A DNA stretch of 16,974 nucleotides from assembly GCA_964487925.1 (NCBI GenBank), contig CAZASZ010000045.1, positions 1 through 16,974 of the forward strand, in the 5' to 3' direction. A program made the position numbers and the translations under genes. This document shows, piece by piece, positions 14,722-16,974 of this stretch. Each line of letters starts with the position of its first letter. Position 1 is the stretch's first letter. The notes under the pieces are model-generated. The model was not told the origin of the DNA, did no database searches, and saw only the letters and a list, made by a program, of their open reading frames with translations. This stretch comes from RI-283 sp964487925 (GTDB lineage Bacteria > Pseudomonadota > Gammaproteobacteria > SZUA-140).

Positions 14722-16830
14722 CTAATGAATACGCATGCCGGGACGGGCCCCACTGTCGGGCCGAAGGATCCAGATATCTTCCCCTCCCGGCCCAGCCGCC
14801 AATAACATGCCCTCGGAGACGCCAAAGCGCATCTTTCTAGGGGCCAGATTGGCTATTATGACAGTTAATTGTCCGATCAGTTCGCCCGGAGAATATTTGC
14901 TCTTGATCCCGGCGAAGATCTGGCGCTGCTCTCCGCCAAGGTCGACCGTCAGACGTAGCAGTTTATCGGCGCCTTCGACATGGGCCGCATCGACGATTTG
15001 AGCGACACGCAGATCAATGCGGTTAAATGCGTCAATATCGATGGTCTCGGCGATGGGTTCGATCGCCGGATCGGCCACCGCCGGGGCTTCGGATTCAACA
15101 GCACTCAATGACGATTGACTGGCCTCGACCATGGCCGCAACGGCCTTGGGATCGATACGCTGAGCCAGATGCCGGTAGGGCTCGATATCATGATCGAGCA
15201 ACAGCGACTGACTGTCCTGCCAGCTCAGTGGACCAACGAGCAGAAAGGCCTCGATCTCGGAAGCCAATTTGGGCATGACCGGTTTCAGATAGATCGTCAG
15301 CAGGCGGAACAGATTGATCGCGGTCGTGCAAATCGCCTGCAGCCGGGGCTGCTCGGCCTCGGACTTCATCGTCCAGGGTTCCTGATCATTGATATAGGCA
15401 TTGCCCTGATCGGCCAGCTCCATGATCAACCGCATGGCCTCGCTGTAGCGCTTCGACTCATAACAATCTTGGATGGCGCCGGCCGCTGCCTGCAAGGGAC
15501 TCAGCACGGCAAAATCGGCCTCTTCCAGCGTGGTGCTCAGACGGCCCTCGAAGCGCTTGTGGATAAACCCGGCGGTGCGGCTCGCAATATTGATGTATTT
15601 GCCGATCACATCGCTGTTGACCCGGTTAACGAAGTCTTCGAGATTGAGGTCGATGTCCTCGACACGGTTGTTGAGCTTGGCAGCGAAGTAATAGCGCAGG
15701 AACTCAGGATTCAGGTGATCGAGATAGGTCCGCGCCATGATGAAGGTACCGCGCGACTTCGACATCTTCTTGCCGTTGACGGTCAGGAAACCATGGACAT
15801 GGATGCGTGTAGGTGTGCGGAAACCGGCGTGATGAAGTGTGGCCGGCCAGAACAGGGCATGAAAATAGAGGATGTCCTTGCCGATGAAGTGATGCAATTC
15901 GGCATCGCTGCCGGGCCTCCAGAACGCATCGAAATCAATGCCCTCGCGCACACAAAAATTTTGAAAACTGGCCATATAGCCCACGGGCGCGTCGAGCCAG
16001 ACATACAGGTACTTGCCGGGTTCGCCGGGGATCTCGAAACCGAAATAGGGGGCATCGCGGGATATATCCCAATCACGCAAGCCATTCTCGAACCATTCCT
16101 GAAGCTTGTTGCGGGACTCATCCTGAAGGGGCGCTCCCGCCGCACCGTCGCCACGCAACCAGCCCTCGAGAAAGTCCTTGCAGGCGGAAAGGCGGAAGAA
16201 GAAATGCTCGGAGTCACGGCGCACCGGCGTCGCGTCTGAAAGTGTCGAGCGCGGGTTGATCAGCTCGGTCGGGTCATAGGTCGCACCACAGTGCTCACAG
16301 GCATCGCCGTACTGGTCCTGGGCGTGGCAGCGAGGGCACTCGCCCTTGATGAAACGGTCCGGCAGGAACATCTGCTTGACCGGATCGAAGGCCTGCTCGA
16401 TCGTCTTGCGCTCGATCATATCCTTGTCTCGAAGGCTCTTGTAGATCTCGGATGAGAGTGCTTTGTTCTCGAGCGCATTCGTCGAATAGTAGTTGTCGAA
16501 CCCAACCAGGAAATCCGCAAAATCCGCCTGGTGTTCGGCATGAACGCGCTCGATGAGCTGCTCCGGAGTAATCCCCTCCTGCTGCGCCCGCAACATAATC
16601 GGCGTGCCGTGGGTATCGTCGGCGCAGACGTAGTAACACTCGTTGCCTGCCATGTGCTGCCCCCGCACCCAGATGTCGGTCTGGATGTACTCCACGAGGT
16701 GACCGATATGGATCGGCCCATTGGCGTACGGCAGGGCGCTCGTAACGAGGATGCGGCGCCCGGCGGGCCGTGCGGTCCGGTCATCGCTCGCTGAAGGGTC
16801 GTTCGCTGGAGGGGCGTTCGCGTCGATCAA
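14722..16830 (-). CDS. metG: Methionyl-tRNA synthetase
   Basis: MetG charges tRNA-Met for initiation and elongation. The 702 residues include the class I signature HIGH (41-44), a zinc knuckle CPRC...CEHC (Cys165, 168, 178, 181), FIGKDILYFH (315-324), the KMSKS loop (355-359) and a C-terminal EMAP/Arc1p-like tRNA-binding domain from about 598 (IDLRVAQIV, GEQRQIFAGIKSKY, NLAPRKMRFGVSEGM). This is the long, dimer-forming bacterial type. The start appears to be TTG 16830: no ATG or GTG occurs between the upstream in-frame stop at 16864-16866 and the conserved VTSALPYANG, and AGGA lies 9 nt upstream. The N-terminus has about 20 extra Ala/Asp/Pro-rich residues. Confidence 0.95.
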   Translation of the reverse strand: MIDANAPPANDPSASDDRTARPAGRRILVTSALPYANGPIHIGHLVEYIQTDIWVRGQHMAGNECYYVCADDTHGTPIMLRAQQEGITPEQLIERVHAEHQADFADFLVGFDNYYSTNALENKALSSEIYKSLRDKDMIERKTIEQAFDPVKQMFLPDRFIKGECPRCHAQDQYGDACEHCGATYDPTELINPRSTLSDATPVRRDSEHFFFRLSACKDFLEGWLRGDGAAGAPLQDESRNKLQEWFENGLRDWDISRDAPYFGFEIPGEPGKYLYVWLDAPVGYMASFQNFCVREGIDFDAFWRPGSDAELHHFIGKDILYFHALFWPATLHHAGFRTPTRIHVHGFLTVNGKKMSKSRGTFIMARTYLDHLNPEFLRYYFAAKLNNRVEDIDLNLEDFVNRVNSDVIGKYINIASRTAGFIHKRFEGRLSTTLEEADFAVLSPLQAAAGAIQDCYESKRYSEAMRLIMELADQGNAYINDQEPWTMKSEAEQPRLQAICTTAINLFRLLTIYLKPVMPKLASEIEAFLLVGPLSWQDSQSLLLDHDIEPYRHLAQRIDPKAVAAMVEASQSSLSAVESEAPAVADPAIEPIAETIDIDAFNRIDLRVAQIVDAAHVEGADKLLRLTVDLGGEQRQIFAGIKSKYSPGELIGQLTVIIANLAPRKMRFGVSEGMLLAAGPGGEDIWILRPDSGARPGMRIH

Positions 16831-16873
16831 AAGCTCTGTTCCTGTGGTTATCTTCTCGACAAACTAATATATA

Positions 16874-16920
16874 GAACCTATCTCAAAATGTCGCGAGTAC
16901 CGCAATGTTGAGATAGGTTC
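16874..16920. repeat. 47-bp element with perfect 13-bp inverted repeats in the metG leader
   Basis: GAACCTATCTCAA (16874-16886) and TTGAGATAGGTTC (16908-16920) are exact inverted copies around a 21-nt centre containing TCGCGA. The element lies between the proposed metG promoter and its start codon, so it would form a strong hairpin near the 5' end of the mRNA. It may be a minimal insertion-sequence relic or a regulatory hairpin. No T-run follows on either strand, and no target duplication is obvious. Confidence 0.65.
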
Positions 16921-16934
16921 CAGCAAACCGTGGG

Positions 16935-16963
16935 ATTATAGCCCAAGCACTTCCCGCACCCAA
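16935..16963 (-). promoter_or_regulatory. Sigma-70 promoter of metG
   Basis: Reading the minus strand, TTGGGT (complement of 16958-16963) and a perfect TATAAT (complement of 16935-16940) are separated by exactly 17 nt. Transcription would begin near 16928, giving a leader of about 98 nt before the TTG at 16830. A 9-bp direct repeat, CCCAAGCAC on the plus strand, occurs at 16942-16950 and 16959-16967 and spans the spacer and -35 box. Confidence 0.6.
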
Positions 16964-16974
16964 GCACGACTCGA

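Noticed and set aside
16831..16935. T-box or other amino acid riboswitch in the metG leader.
   Set aside because: There is no T-box sequence, specifier loop or terminator/antiterminator pair. Only one simple inverted repeat is present.

Overview
The window reads as chromosomal core sequence of a gammaproteobacterium of fairly high GC content. Three things point there: the order metG-rsxABCDGE-nth, the order birA-coaX-SPOR protein, and an Asp-type HemB of the Pseudomonas kind. A pyrophosphate-dependent phosphofructokinase, common in autotrophic sulfur oxidisers, Chromatiales-like bacteria and methylotrophs, suggests that part of the class, but I cannot name a genus. No rRNA, tRNA, CRISPR array, transposase or phage gene was seen.

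Left third (1-4132, plus strand). A 34-residue single-span membrane protein (190-294) sits alone between a strong ribosome binding site and two tandem hairpins. It is followed by birA and coaX, which overlap by 8 nt, and a SPOR-like membrane protein. After a 161-nt gap packed with inverted repeats comes an ARH3-like ADP-ribosylglycohydrolase homologue that appears to have lost the residues of both magnesium sites. Its 3' end overlaps the end of aroE tail to tail.

Middle (4118-8647). On the minus strand adk, hemB and aroE run in one direction. adk and hemB overlap by 8 nt, and a REP-like hairpin separates hemB from aroE. adk diverges from the plus-strand gene for pyrophosphate-dependent phosphofructokinase (pfp). 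The 395-nt gap between them holds a 168-bp fold-back element with perfect 22-bp terminal inverted repeats, best read as a MITE. pfp converges on csrA, and a hairpin covers the junction.

Right half (8778-16974, minus strand). nth lies downstream of a complete Rnf/Rsx electron-transport operon in the order rsxA, B, C, D, G, E, which itself follows metG. The intergenic distances are -8 to +13 nt within rsxA-nth, so this is very probably one transcript. metG has a convincing sigma-70 promoter at the right edge, a leader containing a perfect 13-bp inverted repeat, and a probable TTG start.

Functionally this is mostly housekeeping: cofactor synthesis and attachment (CoA, biotin, haem), shikimate synthesis, nucleotide balance, glycolysis, base-excision repair, translation, and redox coupling by Rnf. 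The items most worth following up are the metal-site-less ARH3 homologue, the small membrane protein, the MITE, the hairpin cluster at 3036-3137 and the metG leader.
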